Shown: positions 28,821-38,102, counted from the first letter of the stretch. The stretch is 64,000 nucleotides of DNA from Pseudorhodoferax sp. Leaf274 (GCF_001422445.1 NZ_LMNA01000001.1:790735-854734); one strand, 5' to 3'. The notes: generated by a model from the letters alone, not told the origin. Program-made: numbers and translations.

Positions 28821-30323
28821 ATGGAAATCTACCTCGACGCCAACGCGACCACGCCGGTGCTCGCGCAGGCCCGCAGCGCGGCGCTGGCCGCCATGTCCGA
28901 CCTGTTCGGCAATCCCAGCAGTACCCACGCCGCCGGCCTGAAGGCGCGGGCGCTGCTCGACGGCGTACGTGCCAGCGCACGCCGGGTGCTCGGCGTGCCG
29001 GGCGGGCGGCTGCTGTTCACGAGCGGCGCCACCGAAGGCATCCAGACCGCCGTGCTGTCCGCGCTGCAGGCGCTGCGCCAACAGCGCGACGCGGGCCAGT
29101 CCGTCGCGCCGCTGCTGCTCTATGGCGCGACCGAGCACAAGGCCGTGCCCGAGGCGATCCGGCACTGGAATGCGCTGCTGGGCCTGGACCTGCGCGTGCA
29201 GGCGATCCCCGTGGGCCGGGATGGCCGGCACGACCTGGCCTGGCTGCGCAGCCACGCCGCCCAGGCCGGCCTGGTCTGCACCATGGCGGCCAACAACGAG
29301 ACCGGCGCCATCAGCGACCTGGACGGCATCGCCGCCGCGCTGGCCGGCAGCCCCGCGCTGTGGCTGGTCGATGGCGTGCAGGCCCTCGGCAAGCTGGACT
29401 TGCGGCTGGCCGAGCGCCGCATCGATTACGCGCCGTTCTCGGGCCACAAGCTCTACGCGCCCAAGGGCATCGGCATGCTCTACGTGCGCGAGGGCGCGCC
29501 GTTCACGCCGCTGCAGGCCGGCGGCGGCCAGGAGGGCGGCCAGCGCGCCGGCACCGAGAACATGGCCGGCATCGCCGCGCTGGGCGCGGTGCTGCAGGCG
29601 CTGGAGGCGGGCGACGTGTTCGCCTCCCACGGCACGCTGCAGGCGCACCGCGCGCAACTGGCCGCCGCGCTGCGCGAGGCCTTTCCCGGCGTGGTGTTCA
29701 ACGCGCCGTTCGAGACCAGCCTGCCGACCACGCTGAACCTCGCGGTGCCGGGCGTCGCGGCGCATGCCCTCATCGCGCTGTTCGACGCGGCCGGCGTGCG
29801 CGTGAGCGGTGGCTCGGCCTGCGGGGCCGCGCGTGCCGAGCCCAGCTACGTGCTGCAGGCCATGGGCCTGCCGCACTGGCAGGCCGCGTCGGCCGTGCGC
29901 CTGTCTTTCGGTGCCGCCGACGGCGCGGCCTTCGTGCAGGAGGCCTGCGCCCGGCTGCGTGCCTGCGGAGAGGCGCTGCGCGCGGGCCAGGTGCTGGACG
30001 ACGCCGCGCGTGCCGCGCTGGAGATGGACGCACCGGCCGTGCGCCAGGCGCTGCGGGCGCCCGCCCGGCCGCTGGTGGTCGATGTGCGCGAGGCGGCCGA
30101 GCAAAGCCTGCAGCCCGCCACGGATCTCGCCGCCGAGCCGGTGCCGCTGTCGGCGCTGGCCGATGCGCTGGCGCGCTGGCGCAACCTGCCGGCCACCACG
30201 CAGGTCATCTTCGTGTGCCGCAGCGGCCGGCGCAGCGCCGAGGCCGCCGATGCGCTGCGGCGCCAGGGCCATGCGAATGCCTGGAGCCTGGCCGGCGGGC
30301 TGGCGCAATGGGCCGCGGCGTGA
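28821..30323 (+). CDS. Cysteine desulfurase fused to a rhodanese domain
   Basis: From ATG 28821 the 500-residue protein begins MEIYLDANATTPV, the canonical NifS/IscS start; an ATG 21 codons upstream is open but less fitting. The PLP Lys is in FSGHKLYAPKG (about residue 211), the cofactor-contact His in ATEHKAVPE, and the catalytic Cys loop is SGGSACGAARAEPSY (about 335). After residue 410 comes a rhodanese domain with VVDVREAAE and the active Cys in IFVCRSGRRS (about 465). The fusion would take sulfur from cysteine and pass the persulfide to its own rhodanese Cys. The divergent Lrp gene is the likely regulator. Confidence 0.93.
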   Translation: MEIYLDANATTPVLAQARSAALAAMSDLFGNPSSTHAAGLKARALLDGVRASARRVLGVPGGRLLFTSGATEGIQTAVLSALQALRQQRDAGQSVAPLLLYGATEHKAVPEAIRHWNALLGLDLRVQAIPVGRDGRHDLAWLRSHAAQAGLVCTMAANNETGAISDLDGIAAALAGSPALWLVDGVQALGKLDLRLAERRIDYAPFSGHKLYAPKGIGMLYVREGAPFTPLQAGGGQEGGQRAGTENMAGIAALGAVLQALEAGDVFASHGTLQAHRAQLAAALREAFPGVVFNAPFETSLPTTLNLAVPGVAAHALIALFDAAGVRVSGGSACGAARAEPSYVLQAMGLPHWQAASAVRLSFGAADGAAFVQEACARLRACGEALRAGQVLDDAARAALEMDAPAVRQALRAPARPLVVDVREAAEQSLQPATDLAAEPVPLSALADALARWRNLPATTQVIFVCRSGRRSAEAADALRRQGHANAWSLAGGLAQWAAA

Positions 30324-30415
30324 CGGCGGCGCGAACGCCCCGGCCCCGGTGCACCGCGATGGCCCCAGGCCTGGGCAGGTTGACGGCCATGCCCGCCATG
30401 CACGGCTTGCCGCGC

Positions 30416-30433
30416 GGGGAAAATTCTTTCCCC
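30416..30433 (+). terminator. Hairpin downstream of the desulfurase gene
   Basis: GGGGAAA and TTTCCCC pair perfectly (7 bp) around a 4-nt loop, about 90 bases after the desulfurase stop. There is no U-run behind it. The rest of the 267-bp gap (30324-30590) is AT-richer, with ACGCAAT (30505-30511) and ATTGCGT (30549-30555) inverted to each other, and should carry the promoter of the next operon. Confidence 0.35.
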
Positions 30434-30590
30434 TTGGCGCGCGCGCACCGCATGGGTTGGAAAAAATTCTTCTGAGATTCGCCATCCAGTGAAAGAAAAA
30501 ACCAACGCAATGGGTTGCCATCAGCATGGCTTGCTCAATGGCATGGTGATTGCGTCAATCCGGTTTTTTCAATCTCACCGAGGAATCTTC

Positions 30591-31592
30591 ATGCTGGATC
30601 TGTTCAAGAACATGCGCGGCGCCGCGCCCGCCCTGGCCGCCTGCCTGGCGCTGGCCGCCACGGGTGCCCAGGCCGAGGCCAACTGGCCGACCAAGCCCGT
30701 CACGCTGATCATGGGTTTCCCGGCCGGTTCGGGCGTGGACGTGGTGGCGCGTGCGATCCAGGATCCGCTCAGCAAGTCGCTGGGCCAGCCGGTCATCATC
30801 GACTACAAGTCCGGCGCGGCCGGCAACATCGCCTCCGAGTACGTGGCGCGCGCCAAGGCCGACGGCTACACGCTGTCCTTCGGCACGGCCGCCACGCACG
30901 GCAGCAATGCCGCGCTGTACAAGAAGCTGCCCTTCGACGTGGAGGCCGACTTCGTGCCCGTGGCGCCCGTGCTCGACGTTTCCAACGTGCTGACCATCAA
31001 CCCCAGCGTGATGCCGGTCAAGACGCTCAAGGAGTTCGTCGACCTGGTCAAGGCCAACCCGGGCAAGTACAACTACGCCTCCACCGGCAACGGCGCCGGC
31101 ACCCACATGGCGTTCGCCGAACTCAATTCACGCCTGGGACTGGACATGGTGCACGTGCCCTACAAGGGCGGCCCCGAGGCGCTGACGGCCGTGGTGCGCG
31201 GCGAGACCTGCTGCATCATGAATCAGGTGCAGACCGTGCTGCCGCAGTACAAGGCCGGCACCGTGCGCCTGCTGGCCGTGACCACCGCCAAGCCCGTGGC
31301 GGCCGTCTCCGAGGTGCCCACCATTGCGGCCAGCGGCCTGCCCGGCACCAAGGGCTTCGACAGCTCGATCTGGTTCGGCGTGTTCGCGCCCAAGGGCACC
31401 GACCCGGCCATCGTCGACAAGCTCAACGCCGCCATCAGCGCCGCCGTGCAGCAGCCGGATGTGCGTGCGCGCTTCGAGAGCCAGGGCAACAGCCTGCGCG
31501 TCGAGACACCCGCGCAATTCAAGCAGACCGTGCACGACAACCGCACCAAGTGGGCCGAGGTCGTGAAGGCCGCCAACATCGAACTGAACTGA
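30591..31592 (+). CDS. TctC/Bug-family substrate-binding protein
   Basis: From ATG 30591 (preceded by GAGGAA) the 333-residue protein has a signal peptide ending AQA and the Bug-family motifs PVTLIMGFPAGSGVDVVAR (about 36), GAAGNIASEYVARA (about 75) and PYKGGPEALTAVVRGE (about 190). It has Cys-Cys in the segment GETCCIMNQ. It binds a carboxylate-like ligand in the periplasm. It heads an operon with a flavin monooxygenase, a CMD/AhpD fusion and a GcvH-like protein, so its ligand may be the monooxygenase substrate. Confidence 0.92.
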   Translation: MLDLFKNMRGAAPALAACLALAATGAQAEANWPTKPVTLIMGFPAGSGVDVVARAIQDPLSKSLGQPVIIDYKSGAAGNIASEYVARAKADGYTLSFGTAATHGSNAALYKKLPFDVEADFVPVAPVLDVSNVLTINPSVMPVKTLKEFVDLVKANPGKYNYASTGNGAGTHMAFAELNSRLGLDMVHVPYKGGPEALTAVVRGETCCIMNQVQTVLPQYKAGTVRLLAVTTAKPVAAVSEVPTIAASGLPGTKGFDSSIWFGVFAPKGTDPAIVDKLNAAISAAVQQPDVRARFESQGNSLRVETPAQFKQTVHDNRTKWAEVVKAANIELN

Positions 31593-31609
31593 TCCACCGA
31601 CCACCGTCC

Positions 31610-33079
31610 ATGCCCATTGAAGCCTCCACCACCACCGATCCGAACGCCGGCCTGGCCGCGCTGGAGCAGCGCCTGGTCCAGGACCTGCAGTACCTGGGCC
31701 TGCCGCCGCGCGCCTGGGTGCCGCCGCGCACCGTGGACGGGCAGCCGGTGCTGGACGTGGTCGTCATCGGTGGCGGCCAGGCCGGCCTGGCCGCGGCCAT
31801 TGGCCTGGCGCACCAGGGCATTGCCGCCGTGGTGCTGGACAGGGCCGCGGAGGGCTTCGAAGGCCCCTGGGCGACCACGGCGCGCATGGAGACGCTGCGT
31901 TCGCCCAAGGAGCTCGTGGGCCCGGCCATGGGCCTGCCGGCACTGACCTTCCGCGCCTGGTTGGTGGCGCAGTTCGGCGCAGCCGACTGGGAGGCGCTGG
32001 ACAAGATCCCGCGCCTGCAGTGGATGGACTACCTGCGCTGGGTGCGCCGCGTGATGCGGGTGGACGTGCGCAACGGCACCACCGTCACCGACATCGCGCC
32101 GCGCGCCGATGGCGTGGTGCGCCTGGCGCTGCGCACGGCCCAGGGCGCGGGCAGCCTGCTGGCGCGCCGCGTGGTCGTGGCCACCGGGCGCGACGGCCTG
32201 GGCGGCCCGGCGCTGCCGGGCTTTCTGCAGGGCGTGCCGCATGCGCTGTGGGCGCATTCGTCCGACCCCAACGACTACGCGGCCCTGCGCGGCAAGCGCG
32301 TGGCCGTGGTCGGCGCCGGCTCCTCGGCCATGGACAGCGCGGCCACTGCGCTGGAGAGGGGCGCGGCCAGCGTGGACCTCTTGATCCGCCGCGCCGACCT
32401 GCCGCGCGTCAACAAGAGCAAGGGCTCCATCGTGGCCGGCCTTACGCACGGCCACCACGACCTGCCGGACGCCGACAAGTGGCGGCTGCGCCAGTACATC
32501 AACGCCACACAGGTGCCGCCGCCGCGCGGCAGCACGCTGCGCGTGTCGCGCAACCCCAACGTGCGCTTCCTGCTGGGCTGCCCGGTGCAGGCCGTGCAGG
32601 CCCAGGGCGACGGCCTGGTCGTGCGCACGCCCAAGGGTGCGTTCGACTACGACTTTTTGATCGTCTCCACGGGCTTCCAGATCGACTGGGCGCGCCGGCC
32701 CGAGTTCGCACACATCGCGCCGCACATCCGCATCTGGTCCGAGCGCTACCAGCCGCCCGCCGCGCTGCACGACCAGGAGCTGGCCGATTCGCCCGTGCTG
32801 GGCCCGGCCTTCGAGTTCCAGGAGAAGACGCCCGGCAGCTGCCCGGGCCTCTCGCACGTGCACTGTTTCTGCTATCCGGCCACGCTGTCGCACGGCGCGC
32901 TGGCCGGCGACATTCCCAACATCAGCGACGGTGCGCGCCGGCTGGCGGCCGGCATCGCCAGCCACTTCTACCGCGAAGACTTCGAACAGCACTTCGCCAA
33001 CCTGCAGGCCTACGCCGAGCCCGAGCTGCTGGGCGACGAGTGGGTGCCCGCCGAGCTGCCGGCCGCCGTGCCGGTGTGA
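31610..33079 (+). CDS. FAD/NAD(P)-dependent flavoprotein monooxygenase-like oxidoreductase
   Basis: The 489-residue protein has an FAD-binding Rossmann motif VVVIGGGQAGLAAAIGL (about 51-67), a second dinucleotide motif VAVVGAGSSAMDSAATAL (about 231-248) for NADPH, and the segment DFLIVSTGFQIDW, a variant of the ATG motif of class-B flavin monooxygenases. These enzymes insert oxygen into or N/S-oxidise small organic molecules. It follows the TctC gene by 17 bases. Its substrate is unknown; the partner CMD/AhpD gene suggests peroxide or carboxylated-aromatic chemistry. Confidence 0.88.
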   Translation: MPIEASTTTDPNAGLAALEQRLVQDLQYLGLPPRAWVPPRTVDGQPVLDVVVIGGGQAGLAAAIGLAHQGIAAVVLDRAAEGFEGPWATTARMETLRSPKELVGPAMGLPALTFRAWLVAQFGAADWEALDKIPRLQWMDYLRWVRRVMRVDVRNGTTVTDIAPRADGVVRLALRTAQGAGSLLARRVVVATGRDGLGGPALPGFLQGVPHALWAHSSDPNDYAALRGKRVAVVGAGSSAMDSAATALERGAASVDLLIRRADLPRVNKSKGSIVAGLTHGHHDLPDADKWRLRQYINATQVPPPRGSTLRVSRNPNVRFLLGCPVQAVQAQGDGLVVRTPKGAFDYDFLIVSTGFQIDWARRPEFAHIAPHIRIWSERYQPPAALHDQELADSPVLGPAFEFQEKTPGSCPGLSHVHCFCYPATLSHGALAGDIPNISDGARRLAAGIASHFYREDFEQHFANLQAYAEPELLGDEWVPAELPAAVPV

Positions 33080-33113
33080 TCCCTTCCGCCTTCCCTAGAA
33101 AGACAAGACCGAC

Positions 33114-34280
33114 ATGACCTCTTCCGAGACTGTGCCCGTGGACGTGATCGACCAGGCCGTGCCGCTGGCCGCAGGCGACGCGCTGTACGCGCTGCGCCGC
33201 CAGCGCCCCAAGATCGTCGACGCCACGCAGGGCAGCTATGCCGGCATGTTCGCGCCCACGGTGGCCGGCGTGTCCGTGGTCGAGCGCCTGCTGATCGCCT
33301 TGCATGCCTGCCACCTGAGCGGCGCCGCGACGCTGGCCGACCACTACCGCGCACGGCTGCAGGCCGAGGGCGCCGACGCGGCGCTGGTGGCCGCGGCCGA
33401 GGGCAACGGGACCGCAGCCGACGCCCGCGTGGCCACGCTGCTGGCCTTCACGGCCAAGCTCATCGTGCGTCCCATCGAGGGCGACCGCCGCGCCGTGCAG
33501 TCGCTGACCGGTGCCGGCCTGGCGCCGGCCGCCGTCGTGGCCGTGGGCCAGCTGATCGCCTTCCTGTCCTACCAGATCCGCGTGGTGGCGGGCCTGCAGG
33601 CGCTGGCCGCGGCCGGCGGCGAAGGCCCTGCGACGGCGCAGCCGCCCGAGGCGCGCGGGGGCAGCACCGTGGCCAGCCCGATCCGCATCCGCGGCTTCAC
33701 CAACGAGGTGCTGGACTGGACGCCCTGGGCCGAACCCGTGCGCCTGGAAGACGCCACGCCCGAGCAAATGGCGGCTCTGCACGAGATGAGCCCCACGGCC
33801 AAGGACCAGGCCTACTTCCGCCTGCTGGCGCACCAGCCGGAGATGCTGCTGCAGCGCTCCATCGCCTTCAACGCCATCATGTTCGCGCCCGGCGGCATGC
33901 CGCGTGCCGAGCGCGAACTGGGCGCCACGGTGGAGTCGCGCCTCAACGGCTGCGTCTACTGCGCCTCGGTGCACGCCCAGCGCTTCGAGCAGCTGGCCAA
34001 GCGCAACGATGTGATCGTGCAGCTGTTCGAGGACCCGGCCACGGCCGGCACCAGCGCGCGCGAGAAGGCCATCGTGCAGTTCTCGGCCAAGCATGGCCTG
34101 GCGCCGGCAGACATCGGCGCGGCCGATGTGCAGGCGCTGCGCGCAGCCGGCCTCACCGACGGCGAGACGCTGGACCTGGTGCACGCCGTGGCGCTGTTCG
34201 CCTGGGCCAACCGGCTCATGCTGAACCTGGGCGAACCCATCCACAAGGACGGCACGCTGGCCGAGAAGGCACGCCTGTGA
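33114..34280 (+). CDS. Fused CMD-domain / alkylhydroperoxidase-domain protein
   Basis: The 388-residue protein joins two AhpD-fold modules. The first half (about 1-175) resembles the CMD domain proteins of the Avi_7170 type. The second (about 195-388) resembles the alkylhydroperoxidase-domain proteins of the Avi_7169 type, with the redox pair in CVYCASVHAQRF (Cys at about 281 and 284 and a nearby His). In other genomes these are described as two adjacent genes; here they are one reading frame. The likely role is thiol-dependent peroxide reduction linked to the upstream flavin monooxygenase. The gene overlaps the next by four bases. Confidence 0.85.
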   Translation: MTSSETVPVDVIDQAVPLAAGDALYALRRQRPKIVDATQGSYAGMFAPTVAGVSVVERLLIALHACHLSGAATLADHYRARLQAEGADAALVAAAEGNGTAADARVATLLAFTAKLIVRPIEGDRRAVQSLTGAGLAPAAVVAVGQLIAFLSYQIRVVAGLQALAAAGGEGPATAQPPEARGGSTVASPIRIRGFTNEVLDWTPWAEPVRLEDATPEQMAALHEMSPTAKDQAYFRLLAHQPEMLLQRSIAFNAIMFAPGGMPRAERELGATVESRLNGCVYCASVHAQRFEQLAKRNDVIVQLFEDPATAGTSAREKAIVQFSAKHGLAPADIGAADVQALRAAGLTDGETLDLVHAVALFAWANRLMLNLGEPIHKDGTLAEKARL

Positions 34281-34642
34281 TCCGCTACACCGCAGAGCAT
34301 TTCTGGGTCCGCCTGGAAGAAGGCGGCACGGCCGTGGCCGGCATCACGCGCCATGCGCAGGACACGCTGGGCGACATCGTCGTGGTCGACGTGACGGCCA
34401 GTGGCCGTCAGGCCGAGAACACCGTCATCGGCATGGTCGAGTCGGTCAAGACCGCCTCGGACTTGCACATGCCGCTGGACGCCGAGATCGCCGAGGTCAA
34501 CGCGGCGCTGGCCGACAACCCGGCCCTGGTCAACGAAGACCCCATGGGCGCGGGCTGGATGCTGCGCCTGGCCCACGTGGACGAGGCCCGCTTCGCCACG
34601 CTGCTCGACGAAGCGGCCTACGACGCCCTCACGGGCAACTGA
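34277..34642 (+). CDS. Glycine cleavage H-like lipoyl carrier protein, stand-alone
   Basis: This 121-residue protein begins at a GTG overlapping the previous stop (GTGA). It has the GcvH fold: YTAEHFWVRLEEGGTAVAGIT at the start, LGDIVVVDV (31-39), and the lipoylation site Lys58 in GMVESVKTASDLHMPL. No gcvT or gcvP is nearby. A lipoyl carrier coupled to a CMD/AhpD fusion and a flavin monooxygenase suggests the lipoyl thiols serve as the reductant for the AhpD-type Cys pair, as dihydrolipoamide does for mycobacterial AhpD. That link is inference. Confidence 0.88.
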   Translation: MIRYTAEHFWVRLEEGGTAVAGITRHAQDTLGDIVVVDVTASGRQAENTVIGMVESVKTASDLHMPLDAEIAEVNAALADNPALVNEDPMGAGWMLRLAHVDEARFATLLDEAAYDALTGN

Positions 34643-35977
34643 TCAGCCCAGCGCGGCCTCGACGGCCAGCGCCACGGCCGCCAGCCGCGCATCGTCGCCG
34701 CGCACCGACGACAGCATCAGCCCGGCCGGCAGCTCGCCTGCTTCATGGCAGGGCAGGCTGAACGCGCAGCCGTCCAGGAAGTTGATCGCGAAGGTGTTGC
34801 GCAACAGCATGCCGTTGGCCTGGAAGAAGGCCTCGTCCGTGGCCAGCGATTCGATCGAAGGCGCGGCGATCGGCACCGTGGGACACAGCAGCGCGTCGAA
34901 GCCCTGCAGCGCGCCCTCCATGCGCGCGATCCAGTCGGCGCGGCGGTGCTGCATGGTGATGTAGTCGGCCGCGCTGACCGTCATGCCCAGGTCGATGCGG
35001 GCGGCCACGCGGCTGTCGTAGTCGGCACGGTGTTCGCCGATGGTCGCCCGGTGCACGGCCGCGGCCTCGATCGGCGAGAAGCCGCCCGGCGCGTTGATCT
35101 GGGCCACCTCGGCCAGCTCCGCGAGCGTGATGTCCACGACCTGCGCGCCGGCCGCCGACAGCTTGGACACGGCGCGCTGGAAGGCGCGCGCTGTGGGCCG
35201 GTCGATGCCGTCGAACATCAGCGTGCTGGGCACGGCGAGGCGCAGGCCCTGCAGTGGGCGGCGGCGCACCTGCAGCGGCGTATCGGCCAGCGCGGCATCG
35301 GCCACCAGGCAGTCTTCCACCGAGCGGGCCATGGCGCAGACCGTGTCCAGCGTCTGCGACAGCGGGAAGGCGCCCGTGCGCGGCGTGCGCGATTGCGTGC
35401 TCTTGAAGCCCACGATGCCGCACAGTGCGGCCGGGATGCGGATCGAGCCGCCCGTGTCCGAGCCCAGGCCGACGACGGCCAGGCCCAGCGCCACCGACAC
35501 GGCTGCGCCCGAGGAGGAGCCGCCCGGGATGCGCGCGATGTCCGGATCGGCCGGGTTGCGCGGCGTGCCGTGGTGCGGGTTGATGCCCACGCCCGAGAAC
35601 GCGAACTCCGTCATGTTGGTCTTGCCGACGATGGCGGCTCCCTGGGCGCGCAGGCGCTGCACGGCCACGCTGTCCTGCGCAGCGGGTGCGGCCCCGCGGC
35701 GAACGATGGAGCCGGCCATCGTGGTCTCGCCGGCCACGTCGTAGAGGTCCTTGATGGACACCGGCAGGCCGGCCAACGGCGGCAGTTGTACGCCGGCCTT
35801 GCGCGCGGCATCGGCATGGCGGGCGGCGGCCAGCGCGGCGTCGGTGTAGAGCCGGGTGAAGACATGTTCGGCCGATGGCAGCTTCGCGCCCTCCAGTGCC
35901 TGCGTGACGAGGGCCTCGTGCGAGGCGTTGCCCGCGTCGAGCCGCGCGCGCATGGCGGCGATGACCGGCCGCGTCAC
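34643..35977 (-). CDS. Amidase (amidase-signature family)
   Basis: The 444-residue enzyme has the amidase-signature triad region: a catalytic Lys in LPVSIKDLYDVAG (about 74), the cis-Ser in GGSSSGAAVSVALG (about 151) and the nucleophile Ser in SDTGGSIRIPAAL (about 175). It hydrolyses an amide to a carboxylate and ammonia. The GTG start overlaps the DUF2848 stop (GTGA), so it is the last gene of the TRAP/cupin/DUF1445 operon. Its stop directly abuts the stop of the convergent GcvH-like gene. The substrate may be the molecule brought in by the TRAP transporter. Confidence 0.9.
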   Translation of the reverse strand: MTRPVIAAMRARLDAGNASHEALVTQALEGAKLPSAEHVFTRLYTDAALAAARHADAARKAGVQLPPLAGLPVSIKDLYDVAGETTMAGSIVRRGAAPAAQDSVAVQRLRAQGAAIVGKTNMTEFAFSGVGINPHHGTPRNPADPDIARIPGGSSSGAAVSVALGLAVVGLGSDTGGSIRIPAALCGIVGFKSTQSRTPRTGAFPLSQTLDTVCAMARSVEDCLVADAALADTPLQVRRRPLQGLRLAVPSTLMFDGIDRPTARAFQRAVSKLSAAGAQVVDITLAELAEVAQINAPGGFSPIEAAAVHRATIGEHRADYDSRVAARIDLGMTVSAADYITMQHRRADWIARMEGALQGFDALLCPTVPIAAPSIESLATDEAFFQANGMLLRNTFAINFLDGCAFSLPCHEAGELPAGLMLSSVRGDDARLAAVALAVEAALG

Positions 35978-36690
35978 GCAACGACCTCCAGCACGGAGAC
36001 CGCATACCGGTGCACGATGCTGCGGTTCAGCCGCGGGTCGTGCAGCGTGATCTCCATCTCGGCGGCCGGGCGGATCGCCTCGCCCTTGGCATTGGGCAGC
36101 GCGCCCAGGGTTCCACAGGTCATGATGCTTCCTTCTTCGGGAGCTGCATCGTAAATGCCGTCGCGCAGCCCTGCGAGGGGGCGGATCGTCGCCAGCGTTC
36201 CCCTCTGGTAGTCGACCCAGCCCCCGTCCTCCAGGATGCGCGAGGACAGTTGCAGTTCGTCCTGGTAGGCCGCCACGTCGGACCAGCGCCAGGCGGCCGT
36301 GGCCACGGGCTTGGCACACAGTTGCTTGGAGACGGCGACCGAGTAGGTCTCCACATGCCGGTCGGTGTGGTCCGAGCCCACCGTCAGCCACCAGTCGCCA
36401 TCGGCGAAGAACAACGTGGGCTCGGCCTCGCCCGAGCTTTGCGCGCCCAGGGCCTCGATCTGCGCGGCCTGGGTCAGCAGCGCTGCGCCCATGCGGTAGT
36501 ACAGCGGCACGCTCGAGGGCGGGGGCACGCCCAGGGCCTGCAGCTCTTCGATGTGGTGCTGGATGGCGGCGGCGTTGCGGCCGGTCCAGCCCGCGACGAT
36601 GAGGCGGCGCGGCACGAAGGGCAGCACGCGGGTGGAGCGCACGCCGTCGGCGGCCACGGATTCGCAGGCGAAATGGAGGGTGTTGGTCAT
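35974..36690 (-). CDS. DUF2848 family protein
   Basis: The 238-residue protein has the DUF2848 pattern: an N-terminal beta-rich segment with VAGWTGRNAAAIQHHIEELQALGVPPPSSVPLYYR (about 31-65), LTVGSDHTDRHVE (about 99-111, with an Asp-His-x-Asp cluster that may bind metal) and a C-terminal GTLGALPNAKG segment. The biochemical role is not established. Proteins of this family travel with amidases and transporters and may act on a fumarylacetoacetate-hydrolase-like keto acid. It is translationally coupled to the amidase. Confidence 0.82.
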   Translation of the reverse strand: MTNTLHFACESVAADGVRSTRVLPFVPRRLIVAGWTGRNAAAIQHHIEELQALGVPPPSSVPLYYRMGAALLTQAAQIEALGAQSSGEAEPTLFFADGDWWLTVGSDHTDRHVETYSVAVSKQLCAKPVATAAWRWSDVAAYQDELQLSSRILEDGGWVDYQRGTLATIRPLAGLRDGIYDAAPEEGSIMTCGTLGALPNAKGEAIRPAAEMEITLHDPRLNRSIVHRYAVSVLEVVA

Positions 36691-36707
36691 GGTGAGGAAC
36701 GCAGGGT

Positions 36708-38102
36708 TTACATGGCCACGCTGGGCAGCCAGAGCGCGATGGCCGGGAACACCATCAGCACGACGATGGCCAGCATGTAGACGAGCATGAAGGGCATGAC
36801 GCCGGAGAACACGTCGGTGATGGGCCCGGGCTGGCGCCGCATGCCCTGCAGCACGTAGAGCACGGTGCCGTCGGGCGGGCTGATCATGGCGATCTCCACC
36901 AGCATGGTGATGACCACGCCGAACCAGATCGGGTCGTAGCCCAGCGCCGTGACGACCGGGAACACCAGCGGGATCGTGGTGATGACCATGGCCATGCCTT
37001 CCATGAAGGTGCCCATGGCGATGTAGAAGCCGATGATCACCAGCATCACCACCCAGCCCGGGAATGGCAGCTCGGTCAGGAACTTGGCCAGCATCTGCGG
37101 GATGCCCAGGGACGACAGGATGTAGTTCAGGAAGTAGGCCCCGAACAGGATCAGCGCGATCATCGAGGTGGTGCGCGCCGTGGCGTGCATGGACTCGGCC
37201 AGCATCTTCCACTGGAGCTTGCGGTCCACCAGGGCCAGCACCAGGCTGCCGGCCACGCCGAGCGCCGCTGACTCCGTGGGCGTGGCCCAGCCCGCGTAGA
37301 TGGTGCCCAGCACCAGCGCGATCAACAGCGCGGTCGGCACCAGGTCCGACAGGCTGGCCAGGCGCTGGGCGGCAGTCGGCTTGGCACCGCCGGCATCCCC
37401 ATGCAGCTTGAGCTTCCAGCTGTAGTACAGGATCACGGCCAGGAACAGCACGATCACGAGGATGCTCGGCCCCACCGCCGCCAGGTACAGCGCGCCGACC
37501 GAGGTCTCGGTCAACAGGCCATAGATGATGAAGGTGATGCCGGGCGGGATCAGGTTGCCGAGGGCACCGCCGGCCGCCAGCGAGCCCAGCACCAGCTTCG
37601 GCGGATAGTGGCTCTTCTCGAAGTAGGGCAGCGCCACCGAGCCCATGGTCGCGGCCGTGGCCACGCTGGAGCCGGCCACGGCCGAGAACACGCCGCAGGA
37701 CACGATGTTGGTGTGCAGCAGCCCGCCGGGCAGCCGGCCCATCCAGACGTTCATGGCGCGGTACAGGCGCTCGGAGAGCCCTGCGCGCAGCATGATCTCG
37801 CCCATCAGCAGGAACAGCGGCACCGAGACCAGCACGAAGTTGGTCGAGGGGTTCCAGATCATCTCGCCGATGAAGTTCCAGAACGGCCGGTCCGACAGGC
37901 CGAAGCCGGCCAAGAGCGACAGCAGCGCGAGCGCAGCGCCCACGTAGATGCCACCGGCGAAGAAGCCGACGAAGGCCGCCAGCACGCTGGCCAGCGCCCA
38001 CCAGGGCACGGCGGCCGCGGTCGAGGCCGGCACCTGCACGCCGAACAGCGAGGCGCCGCCGATGAGCAGGCCGATGGCGACGATGAAGACGATGGCGATC
38101 AT
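36708..38102 (-). CDS. dctM: TRAP transporter large permease (DctM type)
   Basis: The 464-residue protein has 11-13 hydrophobic segments, and motifs such as VSVPLFLLMGEIMLRAGLSERLY (about 93-115), GGLLHTNIVSCGVFSAVAGSSVATAATMGSVALP (about 126-160) and NLIPPGITFIIYG (about 183), typical of DctM. It drives sodium- or proton-coupled import of a carboxylate-type ligand delivered by the DctP protein. It overlaps dctQ by four bases. Confidence 0.95.
   Translation of the reverse strand: MIAIVFIVAIGLLIGGASLFGVQVPASTAAAVPWWALASVLAAFVGFFAGGIYVGAALALLSLLAGFGLSDRPFWNFIGEMIWNPSTNFVLVSVPLFLLMGEIMLRAGLSERLYRAMNVWMGRLPGGLLHTNIVSCGVFSAVAGSSVATAATMGSVALPYFEKSHYPPKLVLGSLAAGGALGNLIPPGITFIIYGLLTETSVGALYLAAVGPSILVIVLFLAVILYYSWKLKLHGDAGGAKPTAAQRLASLSDLVPTALLIALVLGTIYAGWATPTESAALGVAGSLVLALVDRKLQWKMLAESMHATARTTSMIALILFGAYFLNYILSSLGIPQMLAKFLTELPFPGWVVMLVIIGFYIAMGTFMEGMAMVITTIPLVFPVVTALGYDPIWFGVVITMLVEIAMISPPDGTVLYVLQGMRRQPGPITDVFSGVMPFMLVYMLAIVVLMVFPAIALWLPSVAM

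Noticed and set aside
34277-34642. A glycine cleavage operon
   Set aside because: Only an H-like protein is present; no T or P protein genes are near, and the neighbours belong to other pathways.
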